Positions 35,420-45,331 are shown, counted from the first letter of the stretch. The stretch is DNA of 64,000 nucleotides from Paenibacillus sp. FSL R5-0623 (GCF_037974265.1 NZ_CP150233.1:1054001-1118000), one strand, 5' to 3'. Numbers and translations are program-made. The notes: generated from the letters alone by a model not told the origin.

Positions 35420-36313
35420 ATGACAATAACGACTAAGGCACCTGGAGAGACAAAAGTTGGCTTTATTGGTACAGGCGTGATGGGTAAAAGCATGGCTGGG
35501 CACATCCAGAGAGCAGGGTATCCGCTGCATGTGTACACGCGAACTGCTGCCAAAGCAGAAGCATTGGTGAAGGAAGGTGCCGTATGGCATGACACACCAG
35601 GCAAACTGGCTGCCGCGTGTGATGTAATCATCACGATGGTGGGGTATCCGAAGGATGTGGAGGAGATTTATCTCGGTGAGGATGGGCTCGTAGCCAATGC
35701 CAAACCGGGTTCATATCTGATTGATATGACGACCTCAAGTCCGTTACTGGCTGCACGAATCTTTGAAGCTGCGGAAGCCAAAGGACTGCATGCACTGGAC
35801 GCACCTGTGTCGGGCGGTGATATCGGAGCGCAGAACGCCAAGCTGTCCATTATGGTTGGGGGTAGTTCGGAGGCCTTTGAAGCTGTGCGTCCGCTGTTTG
35901 AGCAGATGGGCACCAACATTGTGCTGCAAGGCAAGGCGGGAGCCGGGCAGCATACCAAAATGTGCAACCAGATTGCCATTGCCTCTGGCATGATGGGCGT
36001 ATGCGAAGCACTTGCCTATGCCAAGACGTCTGGTCTGGACGCGGAGACCGTGCTGAAGAGCATTGCTACCGGTGCAGCCGGAAGCTGGTCGCTCAGCAAT
36101 CTTGGTCCGCGCATGATCGCAGGCGATTATGAGCCTGGATTCTATGTGAAGCATTTTATCAAAGACATGGGAATTGCACTGGAGTCTGCAAAAGCGATGG
36201 GTATGAAAACGCCCGGGCTGGCTCTGGCCGAATCCCTGTATCAGGAAATAGCGAATAATGGTCTGGATGAAAAAGGTACACAGGTACTCTACACCTATTA
36301 TCTTCAGGCTTAA
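35420..36313 (+). CDS. Beta-hydroxyacid dehydrogenase, YkwC-like
   Basis: A 297-residue member of the 3-hydroxyisobutyrate dehydrogenase family, oxidising a beta-hydroxyacid with NAD(P)+. The Rossmann motif GFIGTGVMGKSMAGHI is at about 14-29, the substrate loop DAPVSGGDIGAQNAKL at about 127-142, and the catalytic Lys180 in AGAGQHTKMCNQ. It resembles B. subtilis YkwC; the natural substrate is not known. It has a good GGGAGG site, is monocistronic and divergent from the ger operon. Confidence 0.85.
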   Translation: MTITTKAPGETKVGFIGTGVMGKSMAGHIQRAGYPLHVYTRTAAKAEALVKEGAVWHDTPGKLAAACDVIITMVGYPKDVEEIYLGEDGLVANAKPGSYLIDMTTSSPLLAARIFEAAEAKGLHALDAPVSGGDIGAQNAKLSIMVGGSSEAFEAVRPLFEQMGTNIVLQGKAGAGQHTKMCNQIAIASGMMGVCEALAYAKTSGLDAETVLKSIATGAAGSWSLSNLGPRMIAGDYEPGFYVKHFIKDMGIALESAKAMGMKTPGLALAESLYQEIANNGLDEKGTQVLYTYYLQA

Positions 36314-36323
36314 CATCCAAGAG

Positions 36324-36371
36324 AACAGCAGCGTATTCTTTTTCTATCCAGGAAAGGTTGCGCTGTTTTTT
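36324..36371 (+). terminator. Probable terminator after the dehydrogenase gene
   Basis: AACAGC (36324-36329) pairs with GCTGTT (36362-36367) around a long loop that can pair further; a run of seven T follows. Confidence 0.45.
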
Positions 36372-36590
36372 TCAATTTTGCGGCTTGGTTATGCGTCTAA
36401 AGTCACGGAATTGGTTAAATGTTCATATGTACTTTGCATAATGGAGAGATTTTGATCGTTTTCCCCTTTATTTTTACCGCGCTTTATCCGACATAAGTAA
36501 TAGAAGTTTACATAATGAATGTGTCAAAGGATGTTATTCCTCCTGTAATGGTCACCCGTAACCCACACTATAATAGAACGGAGCTTGCCC

Positions 36591-37322
36591 ATGTTCAAGA
36601 AAATCCTGTCTCTGTTCAAGACACAACCAGAACTTGCGAACCAGATTACAGCCTCCGCTTCAGCGTTACCATCAACGACAACCATTCCCCCGCGTATGGT
36701 CCGTAGTAAGCGCAAGAAAAAAGCGGAAGGGGATTGGACACGTCAGCCTGAGGAGCCTAGTACAGCAGATCAGCTGATAGGTCTTCCAAGTCAATATAAA
36801 GTGCTGAACGACCTGCTCGTTACCAATCCGAAGTCACGCTCCGGTTATTCGCAGATTGATCATGTCGTGATCGGCCCTCGGGCAATCTTTGTGATCGAAA
36901 CCCGAAATCTGACGACAGGTGAGATTCGCGGCGGACGAAGAGAGGCCAATTGGTCGGTCAGCAGCAGCCGGGTCAAAATGTACAATCCACTCATGCAGCA
37001 TCGTGCACATGTGGAAGCCATCCATGCACACCTCGGAGACTACAAAAGAGTACGCCTTGTCTCCATGGTGACTTTCACCAACCGTTGCCGCATCAGTGTT
37101 GATCCTGCTGTGAGATATGTGAATTCAGATGAACTGATCATCTACGATCATGAATTGGTGGAAACGATTCAGCGCAAGACAGAACGACTTGAGACAGAGG
37201 TTCCCGAAACCGTATTTCAAGAGAAGGATATCCAGGCGATCTACGCTCTGTTATCATCGGTCAATTCCACCGATCCTCAGATTCGGTCAGAGCATATGGA
37301 GAAGGCTAAAGGGATCAAATAA
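36591..37322 (+). CDS. NERD-domain (nuclease-related) protein
   Basis: About 243 residues. ATG 36591 is preferred; it lies 7 bases after GGAG. After a Lys-rich, disordered N-terminus (about 1-65), the NERD domain spans about 65-175, with QIDHVVIGPRAIFVIETRN and GGRREANWSV. The conserved D...E-x-x of the nuclease-like core is present as QIDHV and VIETR, though the usual E-x-K is E-x-R here. NERD proteins are suspected DNA-processing factors; the role is unknown. A TATAAT at 36569-36574 lies so close that the leader would be very short. Confidence 0.72.
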   Translation: MFKKILSLFKTQPELANQITASASALPSTTTIPPRMVRSKRKKKAEGDWTRQPEEPSTADQLIGLPSQYKVLNDLLVTNPKSRSGYSQIDHVVIGPRAIFVIETRNLTTGEIRGGRREANWSVSSSRVKMYNPLMQHRAHVEAIHAHLGDYKRVRLVSMVTFTNRCRISVDPAVRYVNSDELIIYDHELVETIQRKTERLETEVPETVFQEKDIQAIYALLSSVNSTDPQIRSEHMEKAKGIK

Positions 37323-37334
37323 TTATGCTTCACG

Positions 37335-37367
37335 AACACTGTTGTCCATACGGGCGGCAGTGTTTTT
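37335..37367 (+). terminator. Intrinsic terminator after the NERD gene
   Basis: AACACTGTTGTCC pairs with GGGCGGCAGTGTT (13 bp with several G-U pairs) around loop ATAC, followed by TTT. Confidence 0.75.
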
Positions 37368-37587
37368 GTGTTGCGGTGGTAGTTAATGTGCGAGTAGTAA
37401 AAGGCTTAAGACACAGGTATATCGTCGTATACAACCGATTTTTAACTTATGATAGAATGTAGACCATGTCCAATTGTGTGAATCAAGCATGTTATATGAA
37501 AGGATATTTTTGTAAGTAAGTGTTCAAGTCTTGGAGCAGAGGTTAATGGCTCTCAGGAATATACATAGGATAGGGGAAGATTATGCG

Positions 37588-38478
37588 ATGAAATGGAATT
37601 ATACGATAAAGACGTTCACAGTTATGCTTGGTTTGGCAGCGATTCTGACAGCTTGTGGTGGCGGAGCGAAGGAGACGTCATCGCCGGAGTCTGCTTCCGG
37701 TACAGAAGTTGCTTCATCAGAAACAAGCAGCTCGAATGCTGCCGTAACAGAAACTGCAGCAACCGGTTCGAATGGGAGTGAGGAGACAGGTTCAGCCGCA
37801 AAAGAATCTTCTTCAGCCGACGACGGCAAGATTGGAAAGGACTCCACACTGGAAGAATTGAAGCAGCAGTATGCCGATAAACTCGGTTATATCCGTATCC
37901 CGCTTACAGATCATCCAGTACGTCGGGTTAGTGAGGAAGGTTCAAAAAATATTAATGTAGCCAACTACAGCGATGCCGTTGTGGACATGAATGCAGGGGT
38001 GCCAATTCACTCTGATTCGCAGCGGTTGATTGATGATGCCTTTCCTTTTTTTACAACCGTACAAGCACCTGACGAATCTTATATAACTTGGGAAGAAGCA
38101 ACCAATCTGGAGCGTGCCATGGTGAAAACACTGTTTATCGCGCGTGAAGGCCTGCTAATTACCGAAGATGCGATGAAAAATAAGGATTATAACAGTACAA
38201 CGTTCCAGGACTCCAAAGATTTTTTCAGCATTACCGCGAAATTTGAATCTATGGCGCCTGTCGCACAACATCCGCGTGACATTACGTTGAGTACGTTATA
38301 CGATAAAGCTCGCACGTCGTGGGGCAAGCTTGCTGCGATGGACCCGGAGCAGGATGAAGCGGCGTTTGCCGAGATGTACAAGACGACGAGAACCGATGCC
38401 AATAATGCCATGGGGTTGCTTAATGTTCTGTTGTCTACCAATGAGGAAGAACGGATCAAAGAGATTTACGGGGAATAA
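37588..38478 (+). CDS. Hypothetical lipoprotein with Ser/Glu/Ala-rich linker
   Basis: A 296-residue protein from ATG 37588 (GGGGAAG about 9 bases upstream). The signal peptide ends in lipobox ILTAC with lipidated Cys23. A low-complexity Ser/Glu/Thr/Ala linker follows to about residue 85, then a globular helical domain with QYADKLGYIRIPLTDHP. The domain is not recognised. The linker suggests that it reaches through the cell wall. It has its own terminator and stands just before the YesM/YesN pair. Confidence 0.65.
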   Translation: MKWNYTIKTFTVMLGLAAILTACGGGAKETSSPESASGTEVASSETSSSNAAVTETAATGSNGSEETGSAAKESSSADDGKIGKDSTLEELKQQYADKLGYIRIPLTDHPVRRVSEEGSKNINVANYSDAVVDMNAGVPIHSDSQRLIDDAFPFFTTVQAPDESYITWEEATNLERAMVKTLFIAREGLLITEDAMKNKDYNSTTFQDSKDFFSITAKFESMAPVAQHPRDITLSTLYDKARTSWGKLAAMDPEQDEAAFAEMYKTTRTDANNAMGLLNVLLSTNEEERIKEIYGE

Positions 38479-38540
38479 AAAAGCCGTGATCCAGAGTTAA
38501 TCTGGAACATCCCGGTAACATGTCTGGATCACATGCCTTC

Positions 38541-38579
38541 AAACTCTGACTACCGATTGAAGCGGGGTCAGGGTTTTTC
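38541..38579 (+). terminator. Intrinsic terminator after the lipoprotein gene
   Basis: AAACTCTGAC (38541-38550) pairs with GTCAGGGTTT (38567-38576), followed by TTCT. A further hairpin, GTGATCCAGA / TCTGGATCAC (38486-38532), lies just before it. Confidence 0.7.
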
Positions 38580-38654
38580 TGGTTTTTTCCAATAGGTGTA
38601 TGATATGTTTTTAGGAGTAAGAGATGTACGGAATATAGGTGAGGTGTGTAAAAG

Positions 38655-40481
38655 ATGTGGTGGATGAACTTTTGTAAACGCTTTAAATTTAAAACGAAGC
38701 TAATCTTGTTTTTATCTACCGCAACGGTCTTAATCTCCGGAATCACAGGGTTGATCACCTATCGCATCCATATCGACCTGTTTAATGAAGAGGTCAGTCG
38801 CCAGTATAGTCTTACCGCAGAGCAGATTCTTGCACGTCTAGATTCCAGGGTACACGACATGTATAAAGTCACCGATTATATCACACTGAATCCCTCCGTA
38901 AAAAATGCCATCAAAGCACAGACCTCTGGCATCTCGTCCTATGATCAGATGAAGCTAGAAGATGAACTGGATGATCAGTTGTATCAGGTAAGGCTGGATG
39001 CACCGGAGATCATGGGGCTCCGCATATATGACCTGAAGGAAAACATATTTAATCTCGGCGCCTTTGCCGGCTCATTTCAACAGATGGACCCTTCCTATCT
39101 GGCAGAGATGGTTCATAGACTGGAAGGAACGGGCGGCGAATATGGTTGGAATCGTTTGGGGCCGGATGCCTTCTTGCAGGAGGAACAATCCAATTGGATT
39201 CTGGCGGGACGATTAATGCGGTCTGTTGATCTGGAGACCTATGGCGTCATGTTAATTCTGTTTAACACCTCGTTGTTCGAATCGTATCTCAAAGATCTGC
39301 GACTGAATGAGGAAGTTGCTGTCTACTTGTTTGACGCAGATGGTGAGCTTCTTTATGCCTTTCATAATCAGGATGCGGATCCACCACCACTTACCGAGCT
39401 AAGCCTAGGGGCGACGGAGATCAGGGACGAGCAGGGAACAACCCAATTGTATACGAAGCAAACGTCAGACAAAGCGGGCTTCACCCTGGTCAGCAAGGTC
39501 TCACTCGCTCAGATTCAGAACAAGGGGAAGATCATTGTAAAAGTTGCTGTGTTCTCTGCGGTAGCCAGCATATTATGCTCCTGGTTCATCATTACCGTAA
39601 TTAGCGGCAGACTGTTACGTCCACTTGCGAGTCTAGTCAACGCGATGAAAAGAGTGCGTGATGGACAGTTCGATACACGGGTACGGATCGAGACACGGGA
39701 TGAGCTCGGTTTCATCGGTGAACGATTCAATGCAATGGCTTCCCGGATTGATACGCTTATACATGAAGTGTACGAGCGGGAACTCAGTGAAAAAGAAGCT
39801 GAACTCAAAGCTATTCAGGCCCAGCTGAATCCCCATTTTCTGTATAACACGCTGAGCATGTTTTTTTGGAAGTTCTATATGCTTGGTGATGAGAAATCGG
39901 CTCGCCTGGTCACTGCCTTGTCCGAGATGCTGCAGTATACGCTGGAACCCGTGCAGCAACTGACGACCGTGCAGGATGAGATGAAGCAAATAGATCACTA
40001 CCTGCAGATTCAGCAGGCCCGGTATCAGGAAGCCTTGTCGATTGAAATTGCCGTTCCTGCTGAATTGCTTCACTGTCAGGTGATCCGACTGTTGCTTCAG
40101 CCCATCGTGGAGAATGTTTTTGTTCATGCCTTCTCGGACAAAAGGAACAACCGCCATCTGGAAATTCGTGGCTCGCGGCAAAACGGGCATGAAGGAGAGC
40201 TGGATCTGCTCATCATTGAAATTTCAGATAACGGCTGCGGCATGCACGCATCGGTCATTGAACACATTATGACGCCAGTGGCACATGCGGATGAGGAACG
40301 TCAGCACATTGGCATGCGGAGTGTACTTCGAAGAATTGAGTTGATTCACGGTGAACCCTACGGTGTACAGATCGAGTCGACTGTGGGAGAGGGTACGCTA
40401 GTACGTCTTCGTTTGCCTTATCAGATCGGTGAGGACTCATGCCGAGAAATTCAGGTGACTGAGAGGAGTAGGTTCTGTTGA
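38655..40481 (+). CDS. Sensor histidine kinase, YesM-like (two-component)
   Basis: A 608-residue membrane kinase of the LytS/YesM group. Helix 1 is at about 14-36, then an extracellular sensor domain, then helix 2 (about 290-312) and a HAMP domain. The dimer/phosphoacceptor domain has His394 in AQLNPHFLYNTL, and the ATPase end shows EISDNGCGM. GAGGTG precedes ATG 38655. It overlaps the response regulator by 4 bases. Kinases of this type with an AraC-type regulator usually control adjacent carbohydrate ABC importers, here the genes at 41751-45331. The signal is unknown. Confidence 0.88.
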   Translation: MWWMNFCKRFKFKTKLILFLSTATVLISGITGLITYRIHIDLFNEEVSRQYSLTAEQILARLDSRVHDMYKVTDYITLNPSVKNAIKAQTSGISSYDQMKLEDELDDQLYQVRLDAPEIMGLRIYDLKENIFNLGAFAGSFQQMDPSYLAEMVHRLEGTGGEYGWNRLGPDAFLQEEQSNWILAGRLMRSVDLETYGVMLILFNTSLFESYLKDLRLNEEVAVYLFDADGELLYAFHNQDADPPPLTELSLGATEIRDEQGTTQLYTKQTSDKAGFTLVSKVSLAQIQNKGKIIVKVAVFSAVASILCSWFIITVISGRLLRPLASLVNAMKRVRDGQFDTRVRIETRDELGFIGERFNAMASRIDTLIHEVYERELSEKEAELKAIQAQLNPHFLYNTLSMFFWKFYMLGDEKSARLVTALSEMLQYTLEPVQQLTTVQDEMKQIDHYLQIQQARYQEALSIEIAVPAELLHCQVIRLLLQPIVENVFVHAFSDKRNNRHLEIRGSRQNGHEGELDLLIIEISDNGCGMHASVIEHIMTPVAHADEERQHIGMRSVLRRIELIHGEPYGVQIESTVGEGTLVRLRLPYQIGEDSCREIQVTERSRFC

Positions 40482-41542
40482 GTGGACGTATGCTCGTAGT
40501 GGATGATGAAGCGTTATTTCGTCAGGGTCTGATTCATCTGGTTCGCAATAACCCCCTCGGTTGGGAGGTCGTCGGGGAAGCGGCCGATGGAGAAGAAGCG
40601 ATACAGGCTGTACACAGCTGCACACCCGATCTGATCATTACGGATATCAACATGCCTGTGATGGATGGTCTAGATTTGGCCGAACGCATACACGAGAGTG
40701 GACTGGACATTATGATTATCATTTTGACAGGTTATCGTGAGTTCGAATATGCACAGCGTGCCATCCGGTATGGGGCAATTGAATTTTTGTTAAAGCCTTT
40801 CTCGCTTGATGAAGCATGTCAGGTGTTGCAAAAGGCACATGAACGATATCGCCGAAAACAGTCCGACATTCGGATCAGGGAACAATACAGCCAAGTGGAC
40901 CGTACCGAGAGACTGCGAGAGGAACTGACTTCACTGGTGCTCCATCATCAATTCGGAGCGATAATGAATCGGATCGAGATATTGCTGGAAGAAGCGTCCG
41001 GGATGAGCTTGTCACAAGGCAAAGCGGAGATTCATATGCTTATGAAGGTCATGATGGACTTACTGGTACAACAGCTTCAGCCTCAGGAATCCGGTGGTAT
41101 GGACTCAACTGCCCCAGACCCACTGCTCTGGATTCATACCATACCTGAAGTCATCGCTTGGGCCAGATGCAAGAGCGAAGAGTGGGTGGATATGCTGATG
41201 CGGCTAACTCAGGAACAGCAGGATCATGTCGTTACACGTGTTATACAGTATATTGAAATGAACTATTCCAGCACATGCACGTTGCAGGCCGTGGCTGCCC
41301 ATGTTCATGTGACACCCAACTACTTGAGCCATTTGTTCAAAAAAGAAACAGGACAAGGCTTCAGTCAATATGTCAGCAAGCGCCGAATTGATAAGGCGAA
41401 GCTGCTGCTGCACAGCACTCGGCAGAGCATGGCAGATATCGCGGAACTGACCGGGTTCGATAACTCCAGTTATTTTACAACCGTATTCAAACAGATGACG
41501 GGGGTATCGCCCCGCGAATACCGCAAGCAAGTAGCCAAGTGA
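40478..41542 (+). CDS. Response regulator with AraC-type DNA-binding domain, YesN-like
   Basis: A 354-residue regulator. The receiver domain (1-120) has acidic residues in VVDDEALFRQ, phosphoacceptor Asp56 in DLIITDINMP and Lys106 in FLLKPF. A helical linker follows. The C-terminal 100 residues hold two helix-turn-helix units (LQAVAAHVHVTPNYLSHLFK, then SMADIAELTGFDNSSYFTT) with the AraC signature ending SPREYRK. The start is TTG 40478, with GGAG about 10 bases upstream, overlapping the kinase stop. It probably activates the ABC importer operon that follows. Confidence 0.88.
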   Translation: MSGRMLVVDDEALFRQGLIHLVRNNPLGWEVVGEAADGEEAIQAVHSCTPDLIITDINMPVMDGLDLAERIHESGLDIMIIILTGYREFEYAQRAIRYGAIEFLLKPFSLDEACQVLQKAHERYRRKQSDIRIREQYSQVDRTERLREELTSLVLHHQFGAIMNRIEILLEEASGMSLSQGKAEIHMLMKVMMDLLVQQLQPQESGGMDSTAPDPLLWIHTIPEVIAWARCKSEEWVDMLMRLTQEQQDHVVTRVIQYIEMNYSSTCTLQAVAAHVHVTPNYLSHLFKKETGQGFSQYVSKRRIDKAKLLLHSTRQSMADIAELTGFDNSSYFTTVFKQMTGVSPREYRKQVAK

Positions 41543-41628
41543 AGTGCCCGGTAGCAATCCTCCTTGAACTGCTGCAGGGTCACAATTAAAGAGAAGCCTC
41601 CTCTTAATATCTGTTCGTTTCCAAGTTC

Positions 41629-41653
41629 AACCCCACCATGTGGGGTTATTTTT
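41629..41653 (+). terminator. Intrinsic terminator after the two-component genes
   Basis: AACCCCAC / GTGGGGTT, a perfect 8-bp stem with loop CAT, followed by ATTTTT. Confidence 0.88.
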
Positions 41654-41689
41654 GCGTAGAAAATTATAAAAGGATCGTTAAATAACAAA

Positions 41690-41703
41690 TGTTTACGCTT
41701 ACA
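41690..41703 (+). promoter_or_regulatory. cre-like catabolite repression site
   Basis: TGTTTACGCTTACA matches the CcpA consensus TGWAANCGNTNWCA at 12 of 14 positions (the two As are Ts). It lies about 55 bases before the ABC importer operon, a usual site for carbon repression of sugar uptake. Confidence 0.45.
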
Positions 41704-41750
41704 TTTTTATCTAAAATACAACTATAGTACATCAACAGCAGAGAGGAGTG

Positions 41751-42731
41751 ATGGATGTGAAGGGGGAACTGACCGCAGGTCCGCCGTCTGGATTACAACC
41801 GCCGGATAGTGAAATGAAGCATCGGATTCGGCAGCAGCGGCTTCGACGATTCAAGATGAATATACCGTTAATCTTTATGTTTGTTCCGGTGATTATGTTC
41901 TACCTTACCTTTCGTTATGCACCCATCGGAGGGCTTGTCATGGCCTTCAAGGACTACAACTTCTATGATGGGCTGTGGAACAGTCCATGGGTAGGCTTTC
42001 AGCATTTTCAGACGCTGTTCAGTGATCCGCGCACGGTGGAGATTATTCGCAACACCTTGTTCCTCAGTCTGTTAAGCATCATTATCGGGTTTCCCATTCC
42101 AATTATTCTGGCCATTATGCTGAATGAAGTGCGAAACATGGCCTTTAAGCGGACGGTGCAGACGGTGGTCTATATGCCACACTTCTTTTCCTGGGTCATC
42201 ATTGCGATGATGATCATGACGGTTTTCTCTTTGGAAAATGGGATCGTAAACCGCTGGGTCGAGGCCTGGACGGGAGCACCTTATCCGTTCATGTACAACA
42301 AGGGTTCGTGGGTTGCGGTGTTTGTTGGCTCAGGGATCTGGAAGGACATGGGCTTCAATGCCATCATTTTTCTCGCGGCACTAACGACCATTGATCCGAG
42401 TCAATACGAGGCTGCACAGATGGATGGGGCCAGCAAAATGCGTCAGATCTGGCATGTCACCCTTCCAGGTATACGCTCCACCATTATTCTCCTGCTGATT
42501 CTGTCGATGGGGCGGGTGATGGAGGTCGGATTCGACCAGGTGTATATGCTTCAGAATTCCAATGTCAATGAGATAGCGGATGTAATCAGTACCTATATCT
42601 ACCGCACCGGTCTTCAGGGAGCACAGTTCAGCCTGACAACAGCGATGGGATTGTTCGAATCCCTGGTTGCATTTATCCTCATTTTTAGTGCAAATTATAT
42701 CGCGCGTCGATTTAACGAAGGTTTGTGGTAG
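41751..42731 (+). CDS. ABC sugar transporter permease (LplB-like, CUT1)
   Basis: About 326 residues with six membrane helices after a cytoplasmic N-terminus. The permease EAA loop is seen as EAAQMDGASKMRQIWHVTLPG. The family is CUT1, of the LplB/YteP type that pairs with lipoproteins of over 500 residues and imports oligosaccharides. Starts ATG 41751 and GTG 41757 are both possible; the latter has better spacing to GAGAGGAG. No ATPase gene is present, as is common where a shared MsmX-like ATPase serves many importers. Confidence 0.87.
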   Translation: MDVKGELTAGPPSGLQPPDSEMKHRIRQQRLRRFKMNIPLIFMFVPVIMFYLTFRYAPIGGLVMAFKDYNFYDGLWNSPWVGFQHFQTLFSDPRTVEIIRNTLFLSLLSIIIGFPIPIILAIMLNEVRNMAFKRTVQTVVYMPHFFSWVIIAMMIMTVFSLENGIVNRWVEAWTGAPYPFMYNKGSWVAVFVGSGIWKDMGFNAIIFLAALTTIDPSQYEAAQMDGASKMRQIWHVTLPGIRSTIILLLILSMGRVMEVGFDQVYMLQNSNVNEIADVISTYIYRTGLQGAQFSLTTAMGLFESLVAFILIFSANYIARRFNEGLW

Positions 42732-42745
42732 GGAGGGAGAACAGC

Positions 42746-43615
42746 ATGAGAAAAACCAAAGGAGAAAAAGTCTTTTATCTAATCAATTATGTATTGTTGT
42801 CATTGGTTGCCGTCAGCTGTATCCTGCCCTTACTGAACATTGTTGCCTTGTCATTTAGTGATGCGAGAGCGGTTGTTTCAGGTCAAGTGGGGTTATGGCC
42901 CGTCGATTTCACCTGGTTCTCCTATCACAGCCTAATTACGGGAACGCCGATTCTGAATGCATTCTGGAACAGTGTGGAGATCACATTGATCGGTACAGGG
43001 CTCAGTATGGCGGTGACGATTATGGCGGCATATCCGCTGTCACGTAGACATTTTTATCACCGGCGCTTCTTTACGATGGCGATGGTGTTCACGATGATTT
43101 TTAACGGTGGACTCATCCCGACTTATTTGGTCGTGCAAAATCTCGGTCTTGTGAACAGTTACGGCGCGCTTTGGCTACCGGGCCTGGTGAGCACGTACAA
43201 CATGCTGATTATGCGATCTTATTTTGAAAATCTGCCGGGGGAAGTGGACGAGGCTGCGCGCATCGATGGTTGTGGTGAACTGGGGCTTTTGTTCCGAATC
43301 GTGTTGCCATTATCCAAACCTTTGCTGGCGACTATTGCTCTCTTTTACGGCGTGGGTTACTGGAATTCGTTCATGAGTGTGATGATTTATATCAATGATA
43401 CGTCCAAATACAACATGACCGTGCTCGTCCAAAATATGATTATGTCCAATCTGAATGTACAGGATTTTACCGATCCAACGATGATATCGAATCTGACCCC
43501 GGAAGGCATCCGGGCAGCAGCTGTCATTGTGATGGTCATACCCATTTTGGCAGTGTATCCGTTCTTGCAGAAGTACTTCGTTAAAGGGGTCATGCTTGGA
43601 TCAATTAAAGGTTAA
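42746..43615 (+). CDS. ABC sugar transporter permease (LplC/YtcP-like, CUT1)
   Basis: A 289-residue, six-helix second permease starting at ATG 42746 after GGGAGGGAG. The EAA loop is DEAARIDGCGELGLLFRIVLPLS. It ends with the family-typical YPFLQKYFVKGVMLGSIKG. It pairs with the preceding permease to form the membrane channel. Only 14 bases separate it from the preceding gene. Confidence 0.87.
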   Translation: MRKTKGEKVFYLINYVLLSLVAVSCILPLLNIVALSFSDARAVVSGQVGLWPVDFTWFSYHSLITGTPILNAFWNSVEITLIGTGLSMAVTIMAAYPLSRRHFYHRRFFTMAMVFTMIFNGGLIPTYLVVQNLGLVNSYGALWLPGLVSTYNMLIMRSYFENLPGEVDEAARIDGCGELGLLFRIVLPLSKPLLATIALFYGVGYWNSFMSVMIYINDTSKYNMTVLVQNMIMSNLNVQDFTDPTMISNLTPEGIRAAAVIVMVIPILAVYPFLQKYFVKGVMLGSIKG

Positions 43616-43675
43616 AACAGGCTGTGGGTTAACCTGCATGGGTTCATATTACAGGAGAGAAAGAGGGTCTTATCT

Positions 43676-45331
43676 ATGGCGTTAACGATGAAGGCGTGGA
43701 TGAAGTCGTGTCTCGTTCTGGGCTTGATCGGTGGTTTGCTGGCGGGATGTACAGGAGGTAACGGTAGCGAACAGGCGGAAGGCGAAGGCAACAGGGGGAA
43801 CATCACGTCAACGATCTATGATCGGGGCGCGGTCCCAAGCGGCATGGGTACGATCGAAGATAATATGTGGTCCAAGTGGATTAACGAGAATGGCCCGGCA
43901 AATGTAAAATATACAGCAGTTCCCCGCTGGGAGTCTCAGTCGAAACTTAACGTATTATTCGCTTCTGGCAGTGCACCGGATATCATTTTTGAATTCGGTA
44001 CGCCCATCCGTAACACACTGTTTAATCAGAAACAGCTGATGCCGCTGGATGAGTTGATCGAGAACTCGAGTGTGGAATACAAAGCCTTGATGGAGAAATA
44101 TCCCCAGCTCAAGAAGGCCGGCATCAAAAGCGATGGTAAGCTCTATGAAGTGGGACGTATGAACGAGGTGTTTCCACTAACGAGCTTTTTCATTCGGGAA
44201 GACTGGCTGGAAAAGTTGAATCTGGAGGTACCGACCAATGAAGAAGAGATGCTGGCGGTAGCCAAGGCCTTCACGGAGAATGATCCCGATGGAAACGGAG
44301 CTAAGGATACATACGGCATCGGTGGATTCCAGTTCGGCGATACAGCGGGTCTGTTCCGTTATATGTACAACGCCAACTGGGTGAATGTGGAGGACGGGGA
44401 GATGGTGGTTGGTCCCAACAACATGAAAGAAGCCACGGCATTCAAACGTGCATTATATGAAGCAGGTGTGGTCGATAAGGACTTATTGACCGACAAGGAC
44501 GGGGCCAAGGCGAAGCAGGATTTCCTGAACGGCAAAATCGGTATGTACGCGGCCATGACTTCGGATTATACCGGGTTTGCAGCGAAGGAACTGGATACAT
44601 TGATGCAGAATGTTCCTGAGGCCAAATTAAAGGTCATCGCTCTGCCAACCACGTCCGTAGGACAGCACACGATGGTGTGGAATAACCCCGTTCAGATGAC
44701 TGCAGCTGTGAATGCGCGAGCCAAAAATCCGGAAGCAGTTATGCAATATATCGATTTTCTGACCAAAATAGAGTCGGGCCGAACCTTCAAAAATGGATTT
44801 GAAAACACGCATTATACGTTGAACGATCAAGGCTGTCCGCGCATCTCGGATCAGGAGAAATACAAGCAGGAGATCAGCTGGGCAGGCGATTACGCCATGT
44901 TGTACAGCCGTCTGGAGGAAGGCAAATGCGGGTACACAGAAATGCTGTTCAGCGAAGAGATCCCGTCGCAGAAGGAAGGACTTCGACTATTTAAGGAAGC
45001 GCGTGAGGTATACATGACGGATCTTCCGGTAGGAGAGGGTGTTACCCATTCGGAACATATGCCGCAGCTACCCAAGGAGCTTCAGGTGAAGTTGACCAAT
45101 GTGACAACAGCGATCAACGATATTTTTACCCGTTCCATCATTGGCGGAAGCAAATATACGATCGAACAGGCTGCAACGGAAGCACAGCAGAAGTGGGAAC
45201 AAGGCGGTGGCCCGGAGATTGAAGCATGGTACAAAGACTGGTGGAGCAAGGAAAAGGATAATGTACTAGTCTGGGACGACTTCTATGAGATCTATGAACA
45301 ACAACAGGCTGATTTTGAAAAAGCAGAGTGA
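43676..45331 (+). CDS. ABC transporter substrate-binding lipoprotein (LplA-like)
   Basis: A 551-residue extracellular solute-binding protein of the CUT1 LplA type. The signal peptide ends in lipobox LLAGC with Cys25. A Gly/Glu-rich spacer is followed by the bilobed binding domain with FASGSAPDIIFEFG and FIREDWLEKLNLEVPTNEEE, typical of family 1 binding proteins (a Ca2+-like loop, ENDPDGNGAKDTYG, is visible). It delivers an oligosaccharide or glycan fragment to the two permeases. The ligand is unknown. Confidence 0.87.
   Translation: MALTMKAWMKSCLVLGLIGGLLAGCTGGNGSEQAEGEGNRGNITSTIYDRGAVPSGMGTIEDNMWSKWINENGPANVKYTAVPRWESQSKLNVLFASGSAPDIIFEFGTPIRNTLFNQKQLMPLDELIENSSVEYKALMEKYPQLKKAGIKSDGKLYEVGRMNEVFPLTSFFIREDWLEKLNLEVPTNEEEMLAVAKAFTENDPDGNGAKDTYGIGGFQFGDTAGLFRYMYNANWVNVEDGEMVVGPNNMKEATAFKRALYEAGVVDKDLLTDKDGAKAKQDFLNGKIGMYAAMTSDYTGFAAKELDTLMQNVPEAKLKVIALPTTSVGQHTMVWNNPVQMTAAVNARAKNPEAVMQYIDFLTKIESGRTFKNGFENTHYTLNDQGCPRISDQEKYKQEISWAGDYAMLYSRLEEGKCGYTEMLFSEEIPSQKEGLRLFKEAREVYMTDLPVGEGVTHSEHMPQLPKELQVKLTNVTTAINDIFTRSIIGGSKYTIEQAATEAQQKWEQGGGPEIEAWYKDWWSKEKDNVLVWDDFYEIYEQQQADFEKAE

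Noticed and set aside
37593..37847. Alternate frames over the lipoprotein signal and linker
   Set aside because: They arise from the low-complexity Ser/Glu/Ala-coding stretch. The main frame has the signal peptide and lipobox.
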